Positions 22,345-33,564 of a stretch of DNA of 64,000 nucleotides are shown in pieces; position 1 is the first letter of the stretch; each line of letters begins with the position of its first letter. Origin of the DNA: Clarkia xantiana subsp. parviflora (Eukaryota; Streptophyta; Magnoliopsida; Myrtales; Onagraceae); assembly GCA_036873135.1 (NCBI GenBank), contig JAPTYO010000002.1:22408452-22472451 (forward strand), read 5' to 3'. Under the pieces are notes generated by a model. The model was not told the DNA's origin. It was given only the letters and a program-made list of their open reading frames with translations, and searched no databases. A program made the position numbers and the translations under genes.

Positions 22345-23550
22345 CTACTTCGGGGGATCAAGCTCTCCGGCAGCAATCTTCGACTCCTGCACGTCGATTT
22401 GCTGTTTCACCCTTGCTTGCAGGGCCTCCATACTCCACACAGCCTTCGCGGCTACACTGTGCATCAGGTCGGAACCATACGGAGCAGTTAGGTTCCGAAG
22501 GAAAGTGCGGATGGTCTCTCCCTCCGATATCTCCTCATCGATCTCTGCGGCACTTGCAGTGAATCGTTGGTAGTAATACGCCAACGACTCGTCGGGCCTT
22601 TGCACCACCTGGGTCAGGGACCTCACACTCTTCAGGAGACGCCTCCGACCTTGATATTGCTTAATGAAGCGATCGTGCATATCAGCCCAGCACGTAATAC
22701 TCCCCGGCGGTAGGCTGAAAAACCACGTCATGGCTCTTTCTCCCAGGGTGATCGGGAACAGTGAACACACGAGGTCATCGTTCGAGGTCCTACCCATACA
22801 GGCCTGGACATGTCTTTGAACATGGCGAACCGGGTCCCCTTCACCATCGTACTCCTTGATGGTCGGGATGCCGAGCCCTGGCGGGGCGACAGTATCTAGC
22901 AGTCGTGGAACGAAAGGGTGAGTGGATCGGTCCCTTAGCTCCGACGTCATTTGCTTCTGGTCACCCATGCAGATGTTGACAATCTTCACCACCTGATCGG
23001 GGGTAATGGGACCATTCAAGGGAATGGTCCTATGTTGGACCGGTCCGGGACCATCCACCACGAACTTCTCCGAGTGCGCGGGTTCCTTACCCCTATTCCT
23101 GGGCTGAGCCTCCTGAACCTCCTGTTCTTCTAGAACCACCCTTGGGGGAGGTGGAGGTAACTCTTCTCGCGGGGGCAACTCCTCTGCCCTTCTGGCAGCT
23201 TCTCTCTTATCCAACAGAGCCTCCATAGCTGCCAAAAACATAGGCATAGCATCTGCTACTGCCTTAGCCAGCTCCGAGTTTGAGGAAGAACCTGCTTCCC
23301 TCCGCGGGACCTCCTCTCTGTGCACCACCGGATTCGGAGGAGCATCCACATCCACATCCCTTCGAGGAATGTCCTGCCTGTTCACCGTCGTGTCTCGGAC
23401 TGAGACCTCATCATCACCACGTCCCCCTGTCTGAGAAACAGCAGGGTGCTCGCTTTGTTCAGCAGCATGCTCCAGCAACGGGGAGTTCACGGTACCAGCG
23501 GGGCGAGAACTGCCGGCCTGAACTTGCTTCTTCTTGCCACCACCGGCCAT
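22345..23550 (-). CDS. Gag N-terminal part, gypsy Tat-type
   Basis: 401 codons starting at MAGGGKKKQ, 55 bp from the 5' LTR edge. An Arg/Pro/Glu-rich N-terminus is followed by a retrotransposon gag domain (AMTWFFSLPPGSITCWADMHDRF, then YYYQRFTASAAEI). Gag forms the particle that packages the RNA. The frame ends at TAG 22345 but continues in the same frame beyond it. Confidence 0.9.
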   Translation of the reverse strand: MAGGGKKKQVQAGSSRPAGTVNSPLLEHAAEQSEHPAVSQTGGRGDDEVSVRDTTVNRQDIPRRDVDVDAPPNPVVHREEVPRREAGSSSNSELAKAVADAMPMFLAAMEALLDKREAARRAEELPPREELPPPPPRVVLEEQEVQEAQPRNRGKEPAHSEKFVVDGPGPVQHRTIPLNGPITPDQVVKIVNICMGDQKQMTSELRDRSTHPFVPRLLDTVAPPGLGIPTIKEYDGEGDPVRHVQRHVQACMGRTSNDDLVCSLFPITLGERAMTWFFSLPPGSITCWADMHDRFIKQYQGRRRLLKSVRSLTQVVQRPDESLAYYYQRFTASAAEIDEEISEGETIRTFLRNLTAPYGSDLMHSVAAKAVWSMEALQARVKQQIDVQESKIAAGELDPPK

Positions 23551-23584
23551 TGATCTGGTAGAAACTATTTTAGCTTTTCGTTAC

Positions 23585-23604
23585 GTTCCCACAGACGGCG
23601 CCAA
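23585..23604 (-). other. Primer-binding site of the Tat-type element
   Basis: Minus-strand TTGGCGCCGTCTGTGGGAAC directly follows the 5' LTR. A near-identical site is found in the large LARD at 59873-59890. I did not assign the tRNA. Confidence 0.85.
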
Positions 23605-24343
23605 TGTTGGATCACGGGCGAAGCTCCGTTACGTTCTTGACGGAAAGCTCGAACTCTTGGGCTCCGCGTAATCCTGCAAAAAGGGGATGACCTGGGTAGT
23701 GACCCAGAATCCCTCTCCGATGCCTAAATGAGTATGTGATCAATGGGGTGGTAAGCAGTAGTCTAAGTTCGTATTAGAGAATGTCTTTTCTGAGGTAACT
23801 TCCACCTTTATATAGGAAGGGAAGTTACTCAGTTACCTGAGACTGCGCCTGGCAGTTTTACCCACGATTCCGTATATCTCGTTCGGGATTCTGTATATCT
23901 CGCCCCACGCTCCGCGTATCTTGCCCACTCTCCGAGTATCTCGGGCACGCCCTGCGTATCTCGGGGGAGGTTATCTGTATCTCAACCGTTTCCCCAATAC
24001 TCTATCTAGTAGACGAGTTTCTTGGTCTTATCCTCTGATCACAAGTCCCAACTTCTGTCGGGGACTCCAGAGTTATCTCATTCTAGGTCACCACCCAGGA
24101 CCCTTTGTCTCACGAGACAGGTCTAGCCTCAGCGGGGCTTTATTATCGGGGCATTTACGAAGGCATATCGGGGCCTACTCTGAGGCTTCTCGTCGGGAGC
24201 ATTCAGCTCATATATCGGGACCGCTAGGGTCGGAACCCTTCGTACTGGGCTTTTGGGCCTTCCTGGCCTTTCACGAGGCCCACTGGATTTACTCGCCGTC
24301 TAATGACTGTTAACGGGGCTAACGATTACATCGGAACCCATCA
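23605..24343 (-). repeat. 5' LTR of the Tat-type element (739 bp)
   Basis: Carries a minus-strand TATA motif, CCTATATAAAGG (23815-23826), the probable gag-pol promoter. Same length as the 3' LTR. Confidence 0.96.
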
Positions 24344-24348
24344 TTAAT

Positions 24349-24748
24349 AACTACATATTTTCATTTTATTTATATTATTTCGATACAGTTCTACTAAAAA
24401 ATTAATCTAGCTTGGTGGTTGTATGATCTTCCTTAAACCAACAGACATGAAGGTTGTGGGTTTAAAACTTTGAACTCCCATTATTATTTTTCATAATATA
24501 CATAACTGTGTGCCTCGTGTCTAATTCGAGTTAACTGTTATCTCAAATAAATATCATTTTACGAATTGCACGGGTACAGGGCAATTTTTGTGTGTCACTA
24601 CCTTAAATGTCGTGTCAAATCGACACAAGGCAACAGACCGTGTCAGAGTTCGTGTTAATTAGAAGGCCGTGTCAATCGGAGTACAATGTAGTGCTGATTT
24701 GACACAATAAACCACCCCGGTGTTAGTTAACTAAATTTTCCTGTAGTG
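24349..24748. other. Candidate CACTA-type terminal region
   Basis: The plus strand ends TTTTCCTGTAGTG (24736-24748), the reverse complement of CACTACAGGAAAA, the typical terminus of plant CACTA (En/Spm) elements. Upstream are several GTGTC/GACAC subterminal-like motifs. No transposase and no opposite end could be placed. Confidence 0.4.
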
Positions 24749-25384
24749 TGAATTAAGGTTTAACTATAATCATTTGGAAAGAAGATTTTATTTATTTACG
24801 GTGTAGTTTTTTACAATTTCATATGCTAAAGTTTTATTCTTTACAATTTGATTTATACAATTAAAATATTTGAAATGTACTGTTTTAAGTTATAGATTTT
24901 GAATTAGGGTTTATGGTAGGTTTTATGTTCTGCGAGCGTATCTACGATTATCTGATTTTATATTAATTATTTAGAATATGTAAAGAATATAAAGGAAAAT
25001 TATATCAAAATCTTTGCTAAAATAGTACTCTATGTACAGTTTGCTAGCTAAATTAATAATATTTTTTCGAGTTAAAATTGCTATCTCTGCTTAAAAAAAT
25101 TAAGTAATTACTAACTCAATCTAATTTTTATACACTCACCTGCAGCTATGCAGCTGTATAACCTGAAGCTGAAGTTTTATATAAATTCAATAAAACTCTT
25201 AAACAATGTAACTACAAACCAATCATGGAGGCTTCTTTAATTTTTTATTTTTTAAGTTTGTTTTTTTTAATAAACTTCTAAAAGAGTAGATCTATTTTGA
25301 CATATTCTTAATTTTTTAAATAACATTAATTATTTACGATAAATTGCAACGAAGCGCGTGCAACGCAAGCGCATACAATTCTAG
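24749..25384 (+). mobile_element. Possible Helitron 3' end
   Basis: An imperfect GC hairpin, GCGC-G-TGC-AAC-GCA-A-GCGC (25354-25372), is followed 8 bases later by CTAG (25381-25384) and then T, the arrangement of a Helitron 3' terminus. The upstream DNA is AT-rich and non-coding. The 5' TC end was not identified, so the left coordinate is arbitrary. Confidence 0.5.
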
Positions 25385-25400
25385 TTACATATATAAATAA

Positions 25401-26038
25401 GAGCATCCATAGTGGTATTAAGTAAATGTGGGTCCTACGTGTTTATTTATGTAAAGTAAAAAAAACTATTCACAATGGTTTTACATAGCAGTCCTTAAAA
25501 TTGAGACCCACACTAAATTTATGTTTTTACATAAATCATTCATTAAATTTAAGGAATGTTTTATGTTGACACGTCATCACATAGAATTAAATATTTAGTT
25601 TTTTTTTTCCAAACCCACATTTTCTTCCATTCCTTCCGCCCAACTTTTTATTTGTCGTTCTGTTTCCCCAGACCCACTTTTTACTTCCGATGCTCTTCCT
25701 AATTTCCTCTAGCGACTGCGATACAATTCCCGTCTCAGCCATAGCTAGCGAGCAGCAGCGAATCAGCTATATAGTAACGATGTATATATATATAGAAAAC
25801 TTAAACGGTACAATTATTAAGCTTGAAATTATTAACTATTTTTTAAATTGGTAGTTAAAATTTAATAATAAAAAATTTCTAACTAAAATGGTTAAGTAAA
25901 ACCATTGTGGACCTAATATTATTTATGTATTACATAAATTTATGTATTCCTTAAAATCACACATAAAATCCTACGTACATAAAATCATACGTGACACTTT
26001 TAAGGAAAACAATTTAAGTAATAGCATTGTGTATGCTC
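25401..26038. mobile_element. Tourist-like (PIF/Harbinger) MITE
   Basis: 638 bp with 3-bp duplication TAA (25398-25400, 26039-26041). Terminal inverted repeats are GAGCATCCATAGTGGTATTAAGTA on the left and, at the right end read in reverse, GAGCATACACAATGCTATTACTTAA. Inner parts also pair in blocks (CACAATGG/CCATTGTGG). Non-coding. Superfamily is inferred from the TAA duplication. Confidence 0.75.
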
Positions 26039-26041
26039 TAA

Positions 26042-26256
26042 TCAATTAACAAACCCGCAATTCCAAACAGATATCGGACTTTAACTTTGTTACAATTAAT
26101 TGGCTACGTAAACTAATAAATTTTTATATTTGTTATGTCCATCAATTTGAATGTAAAATAGAAAATAATCTATTTAATATATCATATTTACTCCATATAT
26201 CAATCTGGTGTTTCAAGATTAAAATATTAGGTTTCAATTACGTTGCCATTACCACT
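26042..26256. other. AT-rich spacer
   Basis: No genes or repeats recognised. Confidence 0.6.
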
Positions 26257-26455
26257 AGCGATGGTGGTCTAGTGGTCAAGTGTGCTTACTCCCGTGTAGT
26301 TTGGCTCCGAGATCCCAGGTTCGAAACCCCTCAGGGGTGTCACATTGCGGTGACTTGTTCAAAAGATATCAGGTCCCGCCTGGCCCACACACCGCCTCAG
26401 GCATATGAGGAGGCGGGCTACGTTGACGAGGTCATTGCATGCGCTGGTTGCTTTT
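26257..26455 (+). mobile_element. tRNA-derived SINE
   Basis: An internal RNA polymerase III promoter is visible: box A TGGTCTAGTGG (26265-26275) and box B GGTTCGAAACC (26318-26328), spaced 42 bp as in tRNA genes. There is no complete acceptor or anticodon stem, and a tRNA-unrelated GC-rich body (CCGCCTGGCCCACACACCG, GAGGAGGCGGGC) follows, ending near a T-run. That pattern is a SINE rather than a functional tRNA gene. Borders are approximate. Confidence 0.75.
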
Positions 26456-27315
26456 CGGTTCCGATCGGAGCCGTGTTGGTGATCGGTGGTGGTGGCCGTA
26501 ATTTGACTTTATGGGTAATTTTGTCATTTCATGTTTACTCAAATAAGATATTAAATAAAACAAAATATTAAAAGGGCAAGAATGTCATTTCACACAATTC
26601 TGTTAAATTTAACCCTAAAAATGGACGGAAAACCTCAAATCAACAAAGTTGAAACTTCAGACCTCTCAAATCAACATTTGAAACTTCAGACCTCTCCCGT
26701 TAACATGGGGCAAACTTCAGACCTCTCCTAGGTTATTAACCCTTAAATTTGACAGAACTCGGTCACGTGCTAAAATGCCCAAATTAACCCCATGTAGCCG
26801 GAATCAGGTCACAACTGCCATCTCCGATCGGGTCTCCGACTGCCCAGTCCGGCCACTCTGTCCGGCGGCCATGGAGCACCATTGAGCTCAGTCTGACTAC
26901 TCTGTTCCGACCCAAATCTTCCCGACGACCATGGAGCACTATTGTCATCTCTGACACAGATCTTCCCGGCGACCCGCGAAGCAGCAAGCGGTTCTGACTG
27001 CCTCCGGCCTCGATTCGGAGGTGGGTGGCCGGAATCAGAGGTGGGTGTCTCAGAATTGGAGGTGGGTGTTCGGAATCGGTGGTGGTAGCTCGGAATCGGA
27101 GGTGGGTTACTAGAATCAGACAGATTACTTTGAAAAGAAAAAGTATAAGGGGCAAAATTATCTTTCCATCTCAATCCGTCAAAGTTAACCCCAAAATTGG
27201 ACGGAAAAAAAAAATCGCAAAAAAATTGAAACTTAGGACACCAAATATTAAAAATTTAATCATGAGAAACTAAACTAACACGTGGGGTAAACCTGGGACA
27301 CTAAATACATTCTTT
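26456..27315. mobile_element. Two truncated MULE-like long-TIR elements, joined
   Basis: 26505-26745 matches the right half of the element at 41413-42833 (GGTAATTTTGTCATTTCA, AACAAAATATTAAAAGGG, then repeated AAACTTCAGAC blocks) and ends GGTTATTAACCC. 26746-27315 begins in the left-interior type of sequence (GACAGAACTCGGTCACGTGC), has a GC-rich core of GGAATCGGAGGTGGGT units, and ends with another arm (GGGGTAAACCTGGGACAC). No complete inverted-repeat pair or duplication survives. Confidence 0.65.
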
Positions 27316-27765
27316 TCCCTATTAAAATGAGCACATTCTAACCGCATATGGTTTTTGATGTGTACTATAAAAAACCCAATGGGCAGAACATGCTCATTTT
27401 ATGTTTAATTTGAAGAAAATAACAAAATTAATAATTTGCTCGAAAAAAATTACAGCGAAATACATTTTATTGGTCCCTTAATTTGTAGTGCCATTCAATT
27501 GAACGTCATATTCAATGTATGTAATCATTTCAGTTTATTGTCAAGTTCTTCTTGGGCACACATCGAAATAACTCGCACGATAGTGCTCTTTTTATATCTA
27601 CCTTGACAGAAATATATAATAGATGTAATAATTTGCTAGGTAACTGAAAGTTCAGACAATCAATTTTAAAAAATTAAAATTTCAGTAATAATTTGTAACT
27701 GGGTTAAAATTCGGATATTATAATTACTAATCTTATATATATATATAATTCCGAGAAATTATTCA
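27316..27765. other. AT-rich spacer
   Basis: Nothing recognised apart from short TA repeats near 27735-27747. Confidence 0.6.
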
Positions 27766-27918
27766 TTGCCACCGTTCTAACATGTGGTAAAGAGATGGTG
27801 GCTCTTTAGCCAATCACCACTTGCCATGCGTAATATTTACACTCTCTTTCTGCCACTTGTCCAAATGTAATTGGCTGTAGAGCCACCATCTACTTACCGC
27901 CTGTTGGAACGGTGGCAA
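27766..27918. mobile_element. Small foldback (MITE-like) element
   Basis: 153-bp imperfect inverted repeat. The left arm TTGCCACCGTTCTAACA ... GATGGTGGCTCTTTAGCCAAT pairs with the right arm ATTGGCTGTAGAGCCACCATC ... GGAACGGTGGCAA. It lies upstream of the cyanoalanine synthase gene. No target duplication could be fixed, so the superfamily is unknown. Confidence 0.65.
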
Positions 27919-28421
27919 CCAATTTTGTGCCAACAATAATGTACTATGTAGTGGGCCTAGTGTCCCACAACAAATGCTACACTATAAAGGGTTAATTACA
28001 CAAACTGCTATGTAGGTTTCAACTTTCAACAATTGCTTGCCGAATTTTTTTTATATAATATTTTAATTAAGGTTTCGTTGGTAAAAGAATTACTAATTTT
28101 ATTAAATATTTCTTTCAATAAGGATAAAATCTGTCATGTTGATTTCATATATATATAGTCATCAACAAACATATACATAACTAAACTTAACTTAACGTGA
28201 ATAATTTCTGTGTGATCGATTTCGTTATTTTAAATATATTTTCAAAATTTTCTTTAATTACTTATTATGTATTAGTTATGTAATCAATTATGTTCAAAGA
28301 CGAAATATTTATCATAATAGTGTATGCAAAAGTTAGTTCACAAATTGTAAAAGAAAAAGTACATAGCAATTTGTCTGAGGTAACTTGGTAATTAACTCGT
28401 ATAATATAATAATAATAAGTG
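27919..28421. other. Upstream region of the cyanoalanine synthase gene
   Basis: AT-rich, non-coding; presumed promoter territory. No element assigned except the TATA box at 28422. Confidence 0.5.
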
Positions 28422-28428
28422 TATAAAT
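28422..28428 (+). promoter_or_regulatory. TATA box of the cyanoalanine synthase gene
   Basis: TATAAAT lies 151 bp before the ATG at 28579; a pyrimidine-rich leader follows. Confidence 0.6.
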
Positions 28429-28578
28429 GGGAGTGACAAACTCTGGTTTCCTCTGCATCGGTGGATCCTTTTTTGGGTTTCTCAATTTCATATCCAAGTG
28501 CATGCATCTCCCCCTCCCTAGCTATTCTACTCTACCGTTGTTGCTGCTGCTCCAGTGCCGAAGACGTTAAATCAATCA

Positions 28579-31052
28579 ATGGCGGCTCTTCGACGTTGCT
28601 TAGATCTCAAAAGCTGCTGCTGCAATATTGGTGGAAGTGGATCTGCAGCAACAACTAGGAGCTTCTTGTCTTCTCCATCCTTCTCTTCCGACCACAACCT
28701 CAACCACCGTCTTGCCGGAGCTAACATCAAGCATGACGTCACTCAGGTCATCATAATATATGATCATATATCTCTCTCTCTCATCTTTTTCTATTATTAT
28801 CATGATCTTATATATGTTCATTCGCATGCTTTAATATTGAACATGTTTTACGCAATCACAGTACTCTAAATTCGTGATTTTTAGAACAAAAATCACTATA
28901 TCTGATTTAGAATGTCAAATCATCTCGTATTAATTCTTGAAGAAGTAAAAAATTATATATGGTGATTCTGTTAGATAATCGGGAAGACTCCTCTAGTGTA
29001 TCTAAACAAAGTCACTCAAGGATGTGGAGCTTTTGTTGCAGTCAAGCAAGAGATGATGCAGCCTACCTCTAGTATCAAAGACAGGTAAACAAAATTAAAA
29101 TTTAAAAACTGTAAGCTTTCATTGAGTTCTGTTGAATATGGAATATCTATATACTCAACATATTAACTATACTAAAACTGCCGGTGAGAATTAACGAGGC
29201 TCATGTATGTGTTGGTTGTTCACTAAGTCTGGTCGGAAAATATACAACAGTGAGTAGTAAAACTCGAGCATTTTGTAGTGAGATAGATATATATAGTTGA
29301 ATTACTATCCATTCCTTTTAATATCGCAAAAAAAAAAAAAAAAAGTAGTTAATATCAAAGACTGTGCACTGAATGTTGATATGTATGATTCGGAAGTTGA
29401 ATTGAAAATTCCATCAATGACTAATTGGTTTATTTTTGTCATCACTATGTATGTGTACTAACTAACTAGGCCAGCCATTGCTATGGTTTTGGATGCTGAG
29501 AAGAAGAACTTAATCACTCCTGGAAAGGTATGCAGTTTATGATCAACCTAAGACTTGACAAATTGGAAGATTATGACAAACCGACCGAATTGCTAGTTTT
29601 TTCATTCATGTCATTATCTTACTTAATAATAAATTAGTAATATAATGATTTAATATTCGAGTAATGATAAATTTAAATAACGTTTTCGGATTAGACGACC
29701 CTGATAGAGCCGACATCTGGGAACATGGGAATAAGCATGGCGTTTGTGGCGGCGATGAGAGGGTACAAAATGGTGCTCACGATGCCCTCTTACACTAGCC
29801 TAGAAAGGCGGGTTACTATGAAGGCGTTTGGGGCGGATTTGATCCTCACGGACCCGGCTAAAGGAATGGGCGGCACCGTCAAAAAGGCCTACGATCTCCT
29901 CCACTCCACACCAAACGGCTTCATGCTCCAACAGTTCTCCAACCCCGCCAATACTCAGGTAATTAATATATACTGGTTTGGTTTCGTTAAAATGAAGTTG
30001 ACTTAAATTCAAGTTTTAACTTTCAGGCATAGTCCATTATGCTTAGCTAACTAAAAGCTAATAATCCATTATTATTATTATTATTAATTATCACTATTAT
30101 GTTGTTAAAATAAAAAATCAGATCCATTTTGAAACCACCGGCCCGGAAATATGGCAAGATACTGATGGGCAGGTCGACATCTTCGTCATGGGGATAGGCA
30201 GCGGAGGGACTGTCTCCGGCGTCGGACAGTACCTCAAATCAAAGAATCCCAATGTCAAGGTACATAACCTTACAACATTCCCAAACTACCCCTACTTCGC
30301 GTAACATACCCTTGTTAATCTCCTTGTGGCAGATATACGGGATCGAACCTGAGGAAAGCAATGTTCTTAATGGGGGTAATCCGGGTATAAATCTTATATC
30401 ATGTCTCATATATGTATAGATTTTGTCGACAAAATTTTCCTAATGTCTATACGTTAATCGGTTGTACAGGGCCACATCACATTACTGGAAACGGGGTCGG
30501 GTTCAAGCCCGATATCTTAGACATGGACGTGATGGAGGAAGTTCTTATGGTTAGTACAACCCAAATACATGCAAAATTTATTGAGTTAGTGTTCAACATT
30601 GTAACATCATATGTTAATTTCCGTGTCGTGCAGGTGAATAGTGAAGATGCTGTGAAAATGGCTAGAGAATTGGCAGTAAAAGAAGGCCTAATGGTAGTCT
30701 CATTGGACAAAATTGAACGCTATAGTACTTCTCTAATTTACAAGCAGAGAGTTGCACTTATAAGCTTGGTTATGGTATGCAGGTGGGAATATCGTCAGGG
30801 GCTAATACAGTTGCTGCGCTACGGCTAGCAAGGAGGCCCGAAAACAAGGGGAAGCTTATTGTTGTAAGCAAAGTTTACATTCAAAAATTTCATTTTTGTG
30901 ATATATATTGATCACCTGTAATAATAAATATGTATGTTACTTCTTTAATGCAGACTATTCACCCGAGTTTCGGCGAGAGGTACCTGTCATCGGTTCTCTT
31001 TCAGGAGTTGAGGAAGGAGGCTGAAGAGATGCAACCAGTATCGGTTGATTAG
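28579..31052 (+). CDS. CYSC1: Mitochondrial beta-cyanoalanine synthase / cysteine synthase, complete
   Basis: Ten exons: 28579-28746, 28975-29084, 29470-29527, 29695-29958, 30122-30259, 30333-30384, 30470-30549, 30634-30693, 30783-30863, 30954-31052; all GT/AG with matching phase, 369 residues. The enzyme uses PLP to convert cysteine plus cyanide to beta-cyanoalanine and sulfide, detoxifying cyanide from ethylene synthesis, and has minor cysteine synthase activity. Residues 1-56 are Arg/Ser-rich with few acids, a mitochondrial presequence. [12 protein letters not shown] starts near 58; Lys91 in SSIKDR is the Schiff-base lysine; PTSGNMG (118-124) is the substrate loop; GSGGT (226-230) binds PLP phosphate; SSGAN is near 314-318. 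GNMG rather than GNTG, and the NVLNGG and [15 protein letters not shown] stretches, are what I recall of cyanoalanine synthases rather than cytosolic or plastid O-acetylserine thiol-lyases. No lesion seen. Confidence 0.95.
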
Positions 31053-31639
31053 TCGACCAATGTCGTCGATATGATGATATCTCGTCTTGCCTTCCTTCAG
31101 CCTATATCCTAAATGTTATCTGGTCTACTCAAAATGTATGTAGTCGTAGAATAAAATTCCAACTATTGAATGACTGGCTACTTTTATTTTATGCAAAAAA
31201 AATGCGTGTATGTTAATCATGATGTATGTTGTGATACTTGTATTTCTGAGTTTTTTTTCTTTGCCATTGTGTATTGAGTAGGAAGCTTTCGAAACTAAAA
31301 GAAAAAGTTTCCATTTCGGCTCATCGGCATGAGTTACAAAAACAAACAAATTAATTTAGATCACGATATCGACAGGTGACAAATTTGTAGAAGAAAATTC
31401 CAACTTGAAACGACACCCTTGACTTGAGTGGGAAATTCAGTTACTTTTGGTTTTTTCTGCTACATATAAAGTTGTATTTGCAAATTCAAACAGAAAACGT
31501 TAACAATTTGAACTCAAATTGCTCTTAAAAATACAACTCGCTTTAACATTCTTGAACATTGAGTACAATTAATCACGTGTCAGTTACTTTTGGTTTATCA
31601 TGCACCACGGGTGTACATTACGTATAGGTTCATATATTT
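31053..31639. other. 3' flank of the cyanoalanine synthase gene
   Basis: Contains AATAAA at 31150-31155, a likely poly(A) signal about 100 bp past the stop. The rest is AT-rich and non-coding up to the LINE remnant. Confidence 0.6.
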
Positions 31640-32713
31640 GCATATTGCAGATAAAAAATTATAATAGGCAGAACTAAAACGAGGTATTCGTCAATGAAAT
31701 CCTCTATCTTCTTATTTATTTATATTGGTGGCTGATGTATTGTCGAGACAGATCATGAATGCGGCAGATAGACAAATTTAACAAGTGTGAGTATCCGATG
31801 AGCATGCTCGCAAATCCATCATTTATTATTTATACAAAAGATTCCTTAATCTTTATTAAGGCCGATGAACGAAATGTGAGGTCTTTAAAGAATATTCTCA
31901 ATGCATATAGCAGGGCGTCGGGAAAAACATCAACCTCGCGAAGTCGGAGATCTTTTTTGGATCAAATGTTGATTAAGGTACAAAATCGGTTGTTGTGGGT
32001 GTATTGGGCATAAGAGTTGTTGAAAGGTTGGGGAAGTTTTTGGTACGGTTTGGGAAGATCGAAGTGGTTTTCTCAAAAAACCGGACAGCCAACAAAATCT
32101 ACCATTGGAAGAACATTTTCCTTAATAATACGGGGAAATAGGTACTTATCAATAGGGCTGAGCTCGAGATGGGACAGACAGGCTTTTTCTATCAGCCCGA
32201 GTCCGAGCCCGAAATTTCGGGACGACCATCTTTTAGCCTGAGCACGAGCCTGAAATATAAGGAAAAGTCCCGCCCGAGTCGGGATCTCGGATTTCGGGAC
32301 GGGCTGGCTCGAAATTTCAGTAATAAATATGTGTGAATGCTTTTTTTTTTTTTTTGAAAAAAAACTCAAATTAAGAAACAAGCTTCGCGTACATCCCACC
32401 TTTCGTAGATATGGAAGAACTGAACTGGGAATGAAAGAAAAAAAATCACCCACCTGACGAGCTAGGAACGGCGGAAAGTCGGCAACGGACCACAATTGTG
32501 AGCTGCGGGGAACTGGCGGCGTGACTAAACAGCGAGCTTGAGGTGAGGGCGTGAGGATTAGGCGTTGCAGTGGACCAACGAAGGAGACTCTAAATTGCTG
32601 GAAAAGAGAAACCTAAGGGCGTGACCGCGTGAGGTTGAGTGAAGAAGAGAAACCTGAATTGTTGGCTGCTGCTATGCTAGTGGCGTGAAGAATGGTTCTC
32701 CTAGGGTTTTCTT

Positions 32714-33487
32714 TGTTAGGGAATAAGACGTACGCCTTAAATAATCAACCCATAAGCTCGAACTTGTGAGTGAAGGCTTTCGGTATACACTTAATCTCTT
32801 TTTAGGTATTCATTTTTATACCCAACATACCCTCCCTTAAACTGATGTTTGCGAACAACAGTTTACACATCGGACTCATCACTTGGTCCGTAACATGGGT
32901 TTTTACTTACCAGACTCATCCACTAGTCTGTAACATGGGTTTCCACTTGGCCACTCGGCCCACTAGGAGGTTCAACACCCTCTCTTCAACTAATGTAAAC
33001 TGCAGTTTACACCAGACCTCTCACTAGGTCCGTACTCATGACATCAACCCCGTCAACCCGACCGTACCCATGACAACAACCCGACCGACACTGGCCATTT
33101 TTATCTCATTTTTTATGGGAGGTTTCCACATCTATTCCCCCTTCAATTCTTCATTTTTTTTTTTCATTTTTAACGCCGCTCCTGGGAATCGAACCCTCGG
33201 ATCTGATACCACTGTTAGGGAATAAGAGGTACGCCTTAACCAATCAGCCCTGAGCCGAGTGGCCAAGTGGACAGACTAGTGGATGAGTCTGGTATGTAAA
33301 ATCCCATGTTACGGTCTAAGTGATGAGTCCGATGTGTAAGCTGTTGTTCGCAAACATCAGTTTAAGGGAGGGTAAGTTGGGTATAAAAAAGAATAACTAA
33401 AAAGAGATTAAGTGTATACCGAAAGCCTTCACTCACAAATTCGAGATTATGGGCTGATCGGTTAAGCCGTATGTCTTATTCCTAACA
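32714..33487. repeat. Two TRIM-like LTRs in inverted orientation
   Basis: 32714-about 32990 and 33213-33487 are inverted copies of a roughly 275-bp unit that itself has near-palindromic ends (TGTTAGGGAATAAG ... CTTATTCCTAACA). Between them is a 220-bp spacer. The inner copy is flanked on both sides by outward primer-site-like motifs: minus-strand TGGTATCAGATCC (ending at 33212) and plus-strand TGGTATCAGAGTC (from 33490). Confidence 0.7.
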
Positions 33488-33564
33488 AGTGGTATCAGAG
33501 TCGATGGTTCGAATCCCGACGGTGACGTTTTAAGACAGAAATGTTGAAAAACCCCCTTGGAAGG

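Larger units (their letters stand above)
13478..24343 (-). mobile_element. Ty3/gypsy Tat-type retrotransposon with opposite-strand gene, defective
   Basis: Two 739-bp LTRs (13478-14216 and 23605-24343) begin TGTTGGAT, end CCCATCA and are flanked by TTAAT (13473-13477, 24344-24348). On the minus strand the primer site TTGGCGCCGTCTGTGGGAAC follows the 5' LTR, and a purine tract CTTGGGGGCAAA precedes the 3' LTR. Gag, protease, RNase H, a second archaeal-type RNase H and integrase run right to left; two RNase H domains plus an opposite-strand gene in the 3' part are known traits of the Tat lineage. By eye the LTRs differ at about 18 positions, mostly transitions, so insertion is fairly recent. 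The copy is defective: the reverse-transcriptase core is deleted, two in-frame TAG codons cut gag-pol, and the integrase is frameshifted. Confidence 0.95.

Noticed and set aside
26257..26335. Functional tRNA gene
   Set aside because: Boxes A and B are present, but the acceptor and anticodon stems do not close and a SINE body follows.
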